A DNA stretch of 64,000 nucleotides from Chitinophaga deserti (GCF_003149455.1 NZ_QFFK01000004.1:310001-374000); one strand, 5' to 3'; numbered from the stretch's first letter, positions 49,787-58,880 are shown. Program-made: numbers and translations. Notes: generated by a model from the letters alone, not told the origin.

Positions 49787-51559
49787 CTAATTGGTGAATT
49801 GGAGTTCGCTGAGGCCGCGGTACAGGCCTTCAGACCGGCGCATGAGCTCTTCATGCGTACCCGTTTCCGCTACCTGCCCCTTATCGATCACCACGATCAT
49901 ATCTGCCCGGCGAACGGTGCTAAGGCGGTGAGCGATCACTATTGAGGTGCGGCCTTCCATCAGTTTCTCCAGCGCTTCCTGCACCAGCTTTTCTGATTCG
50001 GAGTCTAAGGCAGAAGTAGCCTCGTCGAGGATGAGGATGCGCGGGTTCTTCAGCACCGCCCTTGCAATAGCGATACGCTGCCGCTGCCCGCCCGATAACT
50101 GAACACCTCTTTCACCCACAATGGTATCGAGGCCTTCGGGGAACTGGCGGATGAACTCCCAGGCATTGGCCTGCCGGGCGGCATCCATGATGGCTTCCTC
50201 ATTGGCAGAGGGGTCGCCATAGGCGATGTTCTCCCGGATAGTGCCTCCGAAGAGGAACACATCCTGGGGCACAACGGCCATCTGGGAACGCAGGAGGGAG
50301 AGGTCGTACTCCCGGGTGTCCTGTCCGTCGATATAGATATGCCCGCTTACCGGGTCGTAGAAGCGTAATAAGAGGTTTACGATAGTGGATTTACCCGCCC
50401 CGCTGGGCCCTACTACAGCCACCTGCCAGCCGGGTTCGGCATGGAAGCTGACATCGCGCAGTACGGGAAGGTCTTTCCGGGAAGGATACTGAAACCCAAC
50501 GTGCTGGAAGCGGATTTCCCCGCGGAACTGCGGGCGGCGATCGGCGGGAGGCAGCAAATGAATATCTTCTTCCGGCTCATCCAGAATTTCCAGCAGGTGC
50601 TCGGAAGCACCCAAAGCACGCTGGATGCGGGTGAAGATTTCTGCCAGTCCGCTAATGGAGCCACCAATGAACCCGGAATACAGCACAAAGGAGAAGAGGT
50701 CGCCCACGGCGAAACCGTCTCCGATCATGAGCACCCCTTTCCAGATAACGGCTACCATGGCACCGAAAAGACCGAAGATGAGGAAGGAAACGAATAAGCC
50801 CTGGTATACTCCGGCCTTCATGCCTGTTTTAGCTACCTCATCCGTTTTGGCACTGTAGCGGCCTATTTCAAAAAACTCATTGGCAAATGCTTTTACGTTG
50901 AAGATGCCTTGCAGGGTTTCTTCCACGATGGTATTGGAATCCGCGATCTGGCCCTGCACCTGTTTACTGAACCGGCGGATGAATTTCCCAAAAACAACTG
51001 CCAGGATGCAAATGGCGGGTACAATGGCCAGCATAAAGAGGGTTAGCTTCCAGGAGGTGTATGCCAGCAGGGCAATACCGCCTACAATCACGATCACCTG
51101 CCGGAGGAATTCCGCGAGTGTAGTGGTAAAGAGGTCCTGCAGCTGGGAAATATCGGAGGAGATGCGGCTGTTCAGTTCTCCCACGCGCCTTTCAGAAAAG
51201 AACTTCATGGGCAGGCGGATGAGGTGCCCGTAGGTAGCCTGGCGGAGGGCTGCCACGGTTTTCTCGGTAACAGACACAAAAATGCGGATGCGGAAAAAGG
51301 AGAAGATGGATTGCAATGCCAGTACGGCCACCAGCATCATCCCGATGCGGTTGATGTGCAGATGAAGCTCCCCGGCCTGGCCAACGTTGATAAGATCGCC
51401 CAGCAGTTTAGGGAAAGCAAGACTGGTAGCGCTGGAAAGCATCAGCATGATTAGCCCAAGGGCAAACTGCCAGCGGTAGGGTTTGGCGTATTGGTATAAT
51501 CGGGATACTTTCCGGATGCCTTCGAACGAGATCTTTGCGCGCTTTTGCTGTTGCTCCAT
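49787..51559 (-). CDS. MsbA-type ABC exporter (fused permease-ATPase)
   Basis: 590 residues, one half-transporter: six membrane segments in about 30-320, then an ATPase with Walker A GPSGAGKST, signature LSGGQRQR, Walker B ILILDEATSALDSES and H-loop AHRLST. Acts as a homodimer; the family flips lipid A, lipid-linked sugars, peptides or drugs. It lies 80 bases downstream of the HAD gene of the polyprenyl-pentose operon and could move a lipid-linked product, but such exporters are also common alone. Confidence 0.95.
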   Translation of the reverse strand: MEQQQKRAKISFEGIRKVSRLYQYAKPYRWQFALGLIMLMLSSATSLAFPKLLGDLINVGQAGELHLHINRIGMMLVAVLALQSIFSFFRIRIFVSVTEKTVAALRQATYGHLIRLPMKFFSERRVGELNSRISSDISQLQDLFTTTLAEFLRQVIVIVGGIALLAYTSWKLTLFMLAIVPAICILAVVFGKFIRRFSKQVQGQIADSNTIVEETLQGIFNVKAFANEFFEIGRYSAKTDEVAKTGMKAGVYQGLFVSFLIFGLFGAMVAVIWKGVLMIGDGFAVGDLFSFVLYSGFIGGSISGLAEIFTRIQRALGASEHLLEILDEPEEDIHLLPPADRRPQFRGEIRFQHVGFQYPSRKDLPVLRDVSFHAEPGWQVAVVGPSGAGKSTIVNLLLRFYDPVSGHIYIDGQDTREYDLSLLRSQMAVVPQDVFLFGGTIRENIAYGDPSANEEAIMDAARQANAWEFIRQFPEGLDTIVGERGVQLSGGQRQRIAIARAVLKNPRILILDEATSALDSESEKLVQEALEKLMEGRTSIVIAHRLSTVRRADMIVVIDKGQVAETGTHEELMRRSEGLYRGLSELQFTN

Positions 51560-51639
51560 ACAATGAAATTAACGATTCCTGCCGGAGTAGACGGACGAGC
51601 GCGGGAAATATTGTATCAGGGGGGAAATTAAGCCCCGGG

Positions 51640-52233
51640 TTATTCGAACTCCCGGAAGCCTTTGTGCTGTGCCAGCTCCAGCATTTCTTTATCTCCGGAG
51701 GAGTCGCCATAGGCGTAGATCGTCTGGTAAGGGGTCAGTTTTACCGATTCGCGGATGCGGCATACCTTTTCATCGCCATTGCAGTTTTTACCCTGCAGCA
51801 GCCCGGTAATACGGCCATCCTCAATGGCAAGGCGGGAGCCCAGAACGGGCACTCCCAGTTTTTCGGCCCATGGGCGTACCCAGTTTTCGGCGGAGGCGGT
51901 AACGATATATACGGCATGCCCTTCCGACTGGTGCCAGGCTATGGCGTTCACTGCTTTGGGGCGCAGCAGCTCCGGCAGGCGCTCCCGGCAAAAGGCGTCG
52001 CATTGCTCCTGGAATGCCGCTACGGGGGTGCCGTTGAAGTAAAAACGCAGCACGATCTCTTTCATCCGCTGGTTGCTGATCACCTTCATTTTGAACAGCA
52101 CCAGCAGGGGCGATAGCAGGGCCATGCCGGCATATAATGCCGCCTTGCCCTTATGGAACCGGATGATCTCGAAAAGGGTGTCTTTCCGGGTAATTGTGCC
52201 GTCAAAATCGAAAAAAGCGATCGCCTGCTTCAC
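51640..52233 (-). CDS. HAD-IB family phosphatase
   Basis: 197 residues of the phosphoserine-phosphatase-like HAD-IB group: motif I DFDGT (Asp9 nucleophile, Asp11 acid), motif II VTASAE, and motif III/IV AYGDSSGDKEML with helical cap (about 20-85). Its start overlaps the stop of the SDR gene by 4 bases. In mycobacteria the corresponding step removes the 5-phosphate of polyprenylphosphoryl-ribose-phosphate; this enzyme is the obvious candidate here, an inference from operon context. Confidence 0.92.
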   Translation of the reverse strand: MKQAIAFFDFDGTITRKDTLFEIIRFHKGKAALYAGMALLSPLLVLFKMKVISNQRMKEIVLRFYFNGTPVAAFQEQCDAFCRERLPELLRPKAVNAIAWHQSEGHAVYIVTASAENWVRPWAEKLGVPVLGSRLAIEDGRITGLLQGKNCNGDEKVCRIRESVKLTPYQTIYAYGDSSGDKEMLELAQHKGFREFE

Positions 52234-52961
52234 AGTTTCTTCTTTTTGAATATGGGTTCCGGGATATTACGGATAATCGTCATGATATATCGCCAGAACC
52301 ACTTGGTATACAATACGTTCTTCTTATTCTCCGCTGCCTTGTAAATATCTTCCGCCACCTCTGCCGGCTGGGCCGTGAGCAGTGGAGGGAGGGTAAGGTG
52401 CTCCGTCATCTGCGTAGCCACGAATCCCGGCTCTACGGTCATCACATGCACGCCGGCATGCCAGAGGCGGTTACGCAAACCGGAAAGGTACGCTGTAAAG
52501 CCTGCTTTGGCACTGCCGTAGAGATAATTGCTCATCCGGCCCCTGTCTCCCGCTACGGAGCTGATGCCGATGATGGTACCCGTACCACGGGCTGCCATGC
52601 TTTCTGCAGCAATATTGAGGACAGACACGGCGCCTGTGTAATTGGTATTGATAATGCGGGAAGCCTCGTTCCAGTCCTGCTGCCCTTTCTCCTGATCGCC
52701 CAGGTAACCGAACACGCAGATAACAATATCGGGCGGGGTGGGGAGCGACTGGTAAAAAGCGCCGTGGGATTCGAAGTTAAGAGCATCGAAAGCGTGTACG
52801 GTAGCTGCGATCCTGTGGCGGATACGCAGGTCCTGTTCAAGGGGGCGCAGCTGGTCGGGGTTCCGGGCTGCTAACTGAAGGGTATGGCCGGCGGCTGCAT
52901 AGCGGCGGGCAAGGGCTACGGCCATATCGGAACCGGCGCCGAGAATGAGTACGGTAGGCAT
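52230..52961 (-). CDS. SDR reductase, DprE2-like
   Basis: 243 residues from ATG 52961 (MPTVLILGAGSDMAVALA); an upstream in-frame ATG at 53051 would overlap the oxidase gene by 68 bases and adds a non-Rossmann tail. Nucleotide motif GAGSDMA, catalytic Ser134/Ser135 and Tyr148-x3-Lys152 in YLYGSAKAGF, within a block SSVAGDRGRMSNYLYG very like the mycobacterial 2-keto reductase DprE2. Would reduce the keto intermediate made by the DprE1-like oxidase, completing ribose-to-arabinose epimerisation on the lipid carrier. Confidence 0.9.
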   Translation of the reverse strand: MPTVLILGAGSDMAVALARRYAAAGHTLQLAARNPDQLRPLEQDLRIRHRIAATVHAFDALNFESHGAFYQSLPTPPDIVICVFGYLGDQEKGQQDWNEASRIINTNYTGAVSVLNIAAESMAARGTGTIIGISSVAGDRGRMSNYLYGSAKAGFTAYLSGLRNRLWHAGVHVMTVEPGFVATQMTEHLTLPPLLTAQPAEVAEDIYKAAENKKNVLYTKWFWRYIMTIIRNIPEPIFKKKKL

Positions 52962-52983
52962 ATCGTTCGTATCGGGTCTGCTA

Positions 52984-54330
52984 TTACCCGGCGTTGTTTG
53001 ATGCGAATTGAAAATTGAGCCTGTCTGACTGTGCGGAACGGAATTTACCATCGGGGTTCCATTCCTTTACGATCTCTTTAAAGCGCTGTGCATTGGGGTA
53101 ACTGTCCCAGAATACCCGTTCCTGCATCCGCGCATCCTTAGTAAGGTAAAGGCGGCCGCCGTATTCGAGCACCAGTGCGTCCAGTTCATCTAAGAAAGGG
53201 AACAGCCCTTTACGCACCGGGAAGTCGAGCGCCAGGGTATAACCTTCCATGGGGAAAGATATGAGATCATCCTGCGGCCCGAACGTCTTCAGCACAGCAA
53301 GGAAAGATCCCCATCCTTTATCACTGATCTTTTTCAGGATAGCCACCAGTCCGTCTTTCTTATCCATCGGCAATACAAACTGGTACTGCACGAAGCCATC
53401 TTTCCCATAACCGCGGTTCCAGTGAAGGATGGCATCCAGCGGATAAAAGAATGGCTCATACGGCACTACGTTCTCGATCACGCGCCTGGTATTCTTGCCG
53501 TAGTAGAGGGCGTTAAACAGTTTAACGGTGAAGTTATTAAGTACGAAGCCGGGCAGGTTGAAGGGAAGCGTGAGCTTCATTTTATTGGGTAACGTAAGGG
53601 GTGCCTGTGCGGCTTTGGCATTCAGCTGCTGCTTTGTAGCGTGTTCGCCAACGATGAGGATGCTCCGGCCAAAGGAATCGCCTTTCTGCAGGCAATCTAT
53701 CCAGGCCATGGAGTACGTATAATGTTTGTGTTCTTCGAACAGCTGAATTACTTCGTCGAGGTTCTTTGCTTTGATCTGCTTCTGTGCTATATAGGCCGTT
53801 TCAATCTTCTTCAGCCTGAACTTTACGGTGGTGATAACACCGGTGAGGCCCATACCGCCGCAGGTAGCCCAGAAGAGATCGGTTTCCGTTTCGGGAGAGC
53901 AGGTAACCATTCCCTTGCCGGTGAGCACGTTCATGCAAATAATGTGATTGCTGAAGCTGCCTTCGGAGTGGTGGTTCTTGCCATGTACATCAGAAGCCAC
54001 GGCGCCGCCGATGGTGATGAACTTGGTGCCCGGTGTTACGGGCAGGAACCAGCCGCGGGGAACGATGATGTCGAGGATCTGGTCGAGCGTGAGGCCCGAC
54101 TGGCATTCGAATATGCCGTTCTCTTCATCGAACAGTATGGCTTTATCGAAACGCAGGGTGGATATGCTGTGCTCTCCGAGCGAAGCATCGCCGTAACAAC
54201 GGCCATTCCCACGCGCAATAATATGATCGTGTGAGTTAACGTACTGCAACAGTTGATCCTCCGAAGCGAAGGATACTTCATCACAGTCTAAAGCGGGATA
54301 ATTGCCCCAGTTTGCTATGCTTTTTCGCAT
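52984..54330 (-). CDS. FAD-dependent oxidase, DprE1-like
   Basis: 448 residues, the size of DprE1. FAD-binding PCMH half with ARGNGRCYGDAS (39-50) and VHGKNHHSEGSFSNH (115-129), then FWATCGGMGLTG; substrate half with FYPLDAILHWNRGYGKDGF (295-313) and GGRLYLTKDAR (391-401, Lys398 matching the substrate Lys of the mycobacterial enzyme). The position of the benzothiazinone-target Cys is Ala367 (TLALDFP). Would oxidise C2 of polyprenylphosphoryl-ribose. Its ATG overlaps the stop of the prenyltransferase gene (TAATG). GlcD-like alternatives are less likely given the close motif match. Confidence 0.92.
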   Translation of the reverse strand: MRKSIANWGNYPALDCDEVSFASEDQLLQYVNSHDHIIARGNGRCYGDASLGEHSISTLRFDKAILFDEENGIFECQSGLTLDQILDIIVPRGWFLPVTPGTKFITIGGAVASDVHGKNHHSEGSFSNHIICMNVLTGKGMVTCSPETETDLFWATCGGMGLTGVITTVKFRLKKIETAYIAQKQIKAKNLDEVIQLFEEHKHYTYSMAWIDCLQKGDSFGRSILIVGEHATKQQLNAKAAQAPLTLPNKMKLTLPFNLPGFVLNNFTVKLFNALYYGKNTRRVIENVVPYEPFFYPLDAILHWNRGYGKDGFVQYQFVLPMDKKDGLVAILKKISDKGWGSFLAVLKTFGPQDDLISFPMEGYTLALDFPVRKGLFPFLDELDALVLEYGGRLYLTKDARMQERVFWDSYPNAQRFKEIVKEWNPDGKFRSAQSDRLNFQFASNNAG

Positions 54331-55229
54331 TATTCAAAAAAACTTTTATTCGTCGGTAAATAAATGATCACATAAAAGCTAAGGATCCACAGGAGAATGG
54401 TCAGTTGAATAAAGCGGTCTTTGTATAGGATTTTGGTGGGAGAACCTGTGTCGTTATCGACATAAGTTATTTGCAAATATCGTAATAATCCGGCAATAAC
54501 AAAAATGCTGGTATAGTAAAGACGGTAGGTTTTGAAGTGTTCCATCGTTACCGGGCTCATGGTGTACATGAGATACGACACGATGATAACCGCAGAAACC
54601 AGTGCCAGCGAAGCGTTCAGGAAGTCGAGATTGTAGCCTTTCGAAGCTTTGCGCATATCTTTCCCCGACTGGATTTTCAGCAGCACATCATCCCGCCGTT
54701 TAGCGATGGCCATAAATACAGCCAGCAGGAACACCATGATGTTCAGCCATTCGGATGTAGCCACTTCTCCCGCAACACCTCCGGCTTTCACACGCAGTAC
54801 AAACCCCGCTGCCAGAATGAGGATATCGAGAATGGATACATTTTTAAGCCCGAAGGAGTAACCAAGGTTCAGGAGGAAGTAGATCCCCAGTACAAACATG
54901 AACTTGAAGCTGATGAAATATGCCCCCACGAAGCCCAGCGCCATCGCCAGTACGAAAACTGCCAGTCCGGCTGCAGGAGACACTGCTCCGGAAGCTAAAG
55001 GCCTGTTCTTTTTCTCGGGATGCGCCCTGTCTGCCTCAATATCCTTATAATCATTGATGACATAGATACTGCTGGCAACCAGAGAGAAACAGCAGAATGC
55101 CAATGCCAGCACCTGAAGTTTTTCCACGTCGAAAATCTCGCCAGCAAAGAAGAGAGGAATAAAAAGGAAAAGATTTTTGGCCCAGTGTTTTGGCCGTAGT
55201 AGTTTCAAGTATTGCACGGGGATTGACAA
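54330..55229 (-). CDS. UbiA-family prenyltransferase, DPPR-synthase-like
   Basis: 299 residues, about nine membrane helices. First Asp-rich motif NDYKDIEADR (59-68; Asp60, Asp63, Asp67). The second half has YSFGLKNVSILDILILAAGF and MAIAKRRDDVLL as in decaprenyl-phosphate phosphoribosyltransferases rather than quinone prenyltransferases. Would attach phosphoribosyl from PRPP to a polyprenyl phosphate, the first step of the pathway encoded by the overlapping downstream genes. First gene of that operon. Confidence 0.9.
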   Translation of the reverse strand: MSIPVQYLKLLRPKHWAKNLFLFIPLFFAGEIFDVEKLQVLALAFCCFSLVASSIYVINDYKDIEADRAHPEKKNRPLASGAVSPAAGLAVFVLAMALGFVGAYFISFKFMFVLGIYFLLNLGYSFGLKNVSILDILILAAGFVLRVKAGGVAGEVATSEWLNIMVFLLAVFMAIAKRRDDVLLKIQSGKDMRKASKGYNLDFLNASLALVSAVIIVSYLMYTMSPVTMEHFKTYRLYYTSIFVIAGLLRYLQITYVDNDTGSPTKILYKDRFIQLTILLWILSFYVIIYLPTNKSFFE

Positions 55230-55331
55230 TTAACAGGGCGTAAAATACAATGTTTATCAGGAAATGTCGCTAGTTTTGATGGTTTAAATTAAAGTTACGG
55301 TTATTACCTTTACCCAGAAACAATCCCAAAC

Positions 55332-56951
55332 ATGGCCAATCCCTTCCTGACCCCACGCCGGGCAATGGTATTAGAATGTCTCATGATCGTAGTACTGGCC
55401 TGCGTGCCACTGTTTGCCACATTCCCTTACCGGGTAAACATCTTCCTGTCGTGGGAAGGCGCTTACCGTCTATCAGAAGGCCAGGTGCCTTACCGTGATT
55501 TCGGATTGCCGCTGGGCTTCGGTTACTGGCTGGTTCCCGCTCTATTCTTTAAGCTGTTCGGCCCCGCCCTCATATCCCTCGTGAAAGCGCAGGTATTCCT
55601 CAATATCGTGGGAGGCCTCAGTTTCAGGTACATAATGAAGCAAATGCGTGTGCCCACTGCCGTCAGGGTACTGGCCGTGCTGGTTTTCATCCTGTCTTAT
55701 TCCTTCGTCAACTTCTGGCCCTGGTATAATAATACCGTAATCATTTACCAGCTTGCAGGACTCGCGTTCCTGTTACGCGGTCTCGAAAGCGGCCGCTGGA
55801 AGTGGCCGGCCCTTTTCCTCGCAGGCGCCTTTACCTTCCTCAGCTTCTTCACGAAGCAGGACGGGGGAGGCCTTGCCATGCTGCTGGCCCTTGCCCTGCT
55901 GGGATACCATACCCTCAATACCCGCCGCTGGCAGGAGCTGGCCGGCTTCCTCGGCAGCTATGTGCTGGTAGCCTGCATCTTCATCGTTCCCTTCCTCAGC
56001 CATGGATTCGGATACTGGTTCAACCACGGGCAGCCTCCGCATTCCTCGCGCCTGTCGTTCATGGATATCATCGAAGTACTCCTCATTGAAACGCAATGGA
56101 TCAAGTTCTACTTCGCTCTGTCGGTAATACTGATGATCCCGGCACTGAAAGCGCCGCGTGCGCTGTGGCAGAACCGTGGACTGATGCTTTTCTTCCTACT
56201 TACCATCGGCATCCTCGTGGAAGCAGCGCTGTTCCAGGTAACAAGTTATACGCCTCCCGATAATAATATCTTCTTCCATGGCTTCGCCATCGCGTTCATC
56301 CTTACCCGGCTGTATGATCTTACAACCGTAAGGTTCGATGAATGGAAGCCCTTCTTCGCCGCAGCCGCAGTGGTATTACTGTGGTGGTCTGCCAGCTATT
56401 TCAAATACATCTCCCGCATTCTGTACCAGCTGAATCCGCCAGTGGCCACGGCTCCCGTACCCGGCGGAGAGAACGTGGTGAACAGGCATAATTACATGGT
56501 GAACCTGGATACAACGGATGTGCCCACCAGCGAATGGACCTTCTCCTCCCTCCCGGAATTCCGCAAAATCTATATGCCGCCTTCCACCGTTGCGGGCATC
56601 GACCGTATCATGGCGCTCCCTGAAGTAAAGAAAGGAAAGGATGCTAAAGTACTGAACCTCACGGAGCTCACCCCGCTCGACCACGCCATAGGCTACACGC
56701 AGGAAACCGGTCATAACATCCCGTTATGGCATCACCTCGGCGTAGGCATGTTCAATGCACAGCTGGAGGAATACGTACAGAAGGTGCGCAGCAAACATTA
56801 TGATCTCGTTATTTATGAATATGCGCCTACGCTGAACAACTTCTTCCCATGGGCGCTGCGCACTGAGCTGCAGCAGAATTACCGACAGATAGATTCGTTC
56901 CATGCGCCACGGAGACCTACCAATGCCATGATCGAAGTATTTGTCAGGTAA
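55332..56951 (+). CDS. GT-C-like polytopic glycosyltransferase candidate
   Basis: 539 residues with about ten membrane segments and a C-terminal soluble part (about 380-539). The first extracytoplasmic loop reads SWEGAYRLSEGQVPYRDFGLPLGFG, the arrangement found in GT39/RgtA-like GT-C proteins, where acidic residues of this loop act in catalysis. These enzymes take the sugar from a polyprenyl-phosphate donor. Divergent from the operon that would make polyprenylphosphoryl pentose, with 102 bases between, so a donor-user relationship is plausible. The acceptor is unknown. Confidence 0.75.
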   Translation: MANPFLTPRRAMVLECLMIVVLACVPLFATFPYRVNIFLSWEGAYRLSEGQVPYRDFGLPLGFGYWLVPALFFKLFGPALISLVKAQVFLNIVGGLSFRYIMKQMRVPTAVRVLAVLVFILSYSFVNFWPWYNNTVIIYQLAGLAFLLRGLESGRWKWPALFLAGAFTFLSFFTKQDGGGLAMLLALALLGYHTLNTRRWQELAGFLGSYVLVACIFIVPFLSHGFGYWFNHGQPPHSSRLSFMDIIEVLLIETQWIKFYFALSVILMIPALKAPRALWQNRGLMLFFLLTIGILVEAALFQVTSYTPPDNNIFFHGFAIAFILTRLYDLTTVRFDEWKPFFAAAAVVLLWWSASYFKYISRILYQLNPPVATAPVPGGENVVNRHNYMVNLDTTDVPTSEWTFSSLPEFRKIYMPPSTVAGIDRIMALPEVKKGKDAKVLNLTELTPLDHAIGYTQETGHNIPLWHHLGVGMFNAQLEEYVQKVRSKHYDLVIYEYAPTLNNFFPWALRTELQQNYRQIDSFHAPRRPTNAMIEVFVR

Positions 56952-56997
56952 GGGCAGAAGCGTAGCTTTGCGTGCCGGGTATGCCCGGCCTTAAACC

Positions 56998-57903
56998 ATG
57001 CAACAACGTTCCAATAAAGCCAAACTAATACTGGCACTCAGTCTCGTTTACGTACTGTGGGGTTCCACTTACCTGGGCGTAAAGATCGCTACGGAAGTGC
57101 TGCCGCCTTTCCTGCTGTCTGTTCTCCGCTTCATACTCGCCGGGAGCCTCATGCTGGGCATTGGGTTCGCAGTGGAAAAGACGCGGCCTACCAAATTACA
57201 ATGGCGTAATGCCGCCATCATTGGCGTACTGCTGATAGGGATCGGTAACAGCTCAGTGGCTTTTGCCCTGGCTTATATGCCTTCCAGTCTTGTTGCTTTG
57301 TTTATTGCTGCCTTACCGGCATGGTTCATCGGATTAGACTGGCTGTTCTTCAGTAAGAAGAAGCCCTCGGCGCTTACATTCTGCGGACTTGCCCTTGGAT
57401 TTGCCGGCCTCTTCTGCATCTTCGACCCTTTTTACCTCCTGCACCCCGATAATGTGGTCCGTAATTACCCGCTATGGCCTGTTGCCGTACTAACGGCAGG
57501 TTCCATTGCCTGGGCTTACGGCTCCCTGCTTAGCCCACGGCTGGATACACCTCCGCAGCTAACGTCGTCGGGCATACAGATGCTTTCCGGCGTGGTGGTG
57601 ACCGCGCTATTGAGTGTAATACTGGAACAAAAAGACTGGCAAACGGTGGGAGAGATGACCAGCCGTACCTGGCTGGCGATAGGATACCTCGTGGTATTCG
57701 GCTCACTGGTGGGGTATACGGCCTTCAGCTGGCTGGTGAATAACGCGCCGCCGCAGGTTTCCGCTACCTATGCATATGTAAACCCCGTAGTGGCGGTGTT
57801 CCTGGGCTGGGTGTTCCTCGATGAAACACTGGCCCCGCACGCTATGGCAGGATCCGCTGTTGTAATTGCAGGGGTGGTGCTGATGACCACCCGGAAGAAG
57901 TAA
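56998..57903 (+). CDS. EamA-family (DMT superfamily) transporter
   Basis: 301 residues, ten membrane segments in two EamA repeats. The opening YVLWGSTYLGVKIATEVLPPF and the end VSATYAYVNPVVAVFLGWVFLDE are typical of the YedA/RhtA-like branch, which export amino acids or metabolites. The stop codon abuts that of the convergent MgtC gene. Substrate unknown. Confidence 0.94.
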   Translation: MQQRSNKAKLILALSLVYVLWGSTYLGVKIATEVLPPFLLSVLRFILAGSLMLGIGFAVEKTRPTKLQWRNAAIIGVLLIGIGNSSVAFALAYMPSSLVALFIAALPAWFIGLDWLFFSKKKPSALTFCGLALGFAGLFCIFDPFYLLHPDNVVRNYPLWPVAVLTAGSIAWAYGSLLSPRLDTPPQLTSSGIQMLSGVVVTALLSVILEQKDWQTVGEMTSRTWLAIGYLVVFGSLVGYTAFSWLVNNAPPQVSATYAYVNPVVAVFLGWVFLDETLAPHAMAGSAVVIAGVVLMTTRKK

Positions 57904-58578
57904 TTATTTCGCCAGCTCCACCTCAAACTTAATTACATCCCGGTGGGCGAGGAGGGCATCGTTCATGGCGGTGAGGTGGGCAATGGAGCCGGTAAGCTCG
58001 TATTTCCCTTCGTACACGATCAGTCCCGTTTCCTTTTCAGTGGATTTGGTGGTGGAAATTGCCAGTGTCCGCAGCCGGTAAGACCCGAACAATTCAATCA
58101 TAGCCTCCGGCGAAAGGGTGTTTTCCGCATACTGGATGGCGTAGTACCGCCGTTCGCGCTGACGGCTGATGATCCGTTCCGCGTAAGAAAATCCCCATAG
58201 TGTAAATAAGGTGAAGAATACGGCAAAGGCCGCGAGGTCGTATTTGCCCACTCCAATGGCCATACCTATGGCGGAGGAGATCCAGATAACCGCGGCTGTC
58301 GTGATCCCGTCTATGGTAAAACCTCCCCGGAAAATAACCCCGGCACCGATGAAGCCTACGCCGGTGAGGATGTTGGAGGCGATACGGTCGCCCGACTGCA
58401 GGCCCCCGAAATGTATGCTCAGGATACTGAACAGGGCGGAGCTCATACAGATAAGGGTGATGGTACGCACCCCGGCCGCCTTGCGCTGTACTTCCCTTTC
58501 CAGCCCCAGCAGGAACCCTGCCAGCATGGCAACGGCCAGTTTAATGATCATCGGGTATTCGATATGGAATTCGCTCAT
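57904..58578 (-). CDS. MgtC/SapB-family membrane protein
   Basis: 224 residues: four to five membrane segments with the family motifs GFLLGLERE (about 21-29), RTITLICMSSALFS and GVGFIGAGVIFRGG (about 73-86), then a cytosolic ACT-like tail (about 135-224). In pathogens MgtC inhibits ATP synthase under low Mg2+; in other bacteria the role is unclear. Preceded by a Rof-like gene 6 bases upstream, probably cotranscribed. Confidence 0.94.
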   Translation of the reverse strand: MSEFHIEYPMIIKLAVAMLAGFLLGLEREVQRKAAGVRTITLICMSSALFSILSIHFGGLQSGDRIASNILTGVGFIGAGVIFRGGFTIDGITTAAVIWISSAIGMAIGVGKYDLAAFAVFFTLFTLWGFSYAERIISRQRERRYYAIQYAENTLSPEAMIELFGSYRLRTLAISTTKSTEKETGLIVYEGKYELTGSIAHLTAMNDALLAHRDVIKFEVELAK

Positions 58579-58584
58579 ACGCTT

Positions 58585-58839
58585 TTAACAGGTTTTAGGT
58601 ACGGGGAGGTGGTTCACCGCTATGAGGCGGTCGAGCCGCAGCTCCCTACCGGCCTCGGTAAGCAAAAACTCTGCCTTGTTACGGACATAGAGGTCGCGGA
58701 TGACGGCAGTTTCTAAATGAGGCTGCCCCGCCTCATCCAGGTATTCGAGGGTAACGGGCTCCCGGAGGGTGGCCCAGGCTTCCAGGCGGTCGTAATAGTT
58801 GCAATCTATGGGCTGATACGAAGGATTTTGGGCATCCAT
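58585..58839 (-). CDS. Rof/YaeO-like Rho-binding antiterminator family protein
   Basis: 84 residues. The opening YQPIDCNYYDRLEAWATL matches the E. coli Rof signature (YQPINC..YD.LE), followed by an Sm-like small barrel (VTLEYLDEAGQPHLETAV, NKAEFLLTEAGRELRLDRLIAV). Rof binds Rho and blocks RNA loading. The Bacteroidota version lacks experimental support here. Probably cotranscribed with the MgtC gene. Confidence 0.8.
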   Translation of the reverse strand: MDAQNPSYQPIDCNYYDRLEAWATLREPVTLEYLDEAGQPHLETAVIRDLYVRNKAEFLLTEAGRELRLDRLIAVNHLPVPKTC

Positions 58840-58847
58840 AAAAAAGC

Positions 58848-58880
58848 TTTGATTTTTTAATCCCGGCTGGCCTATTTTTG
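58848..58880 (+). promoter_or_regulatory. purC promoter
   Basis: TTTG (58848-58851), 21 bases, then TATTTTTG (58873-58880), an exact TAnnTTTG match about 40 bases before the ATG. Confidence 0.6.
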
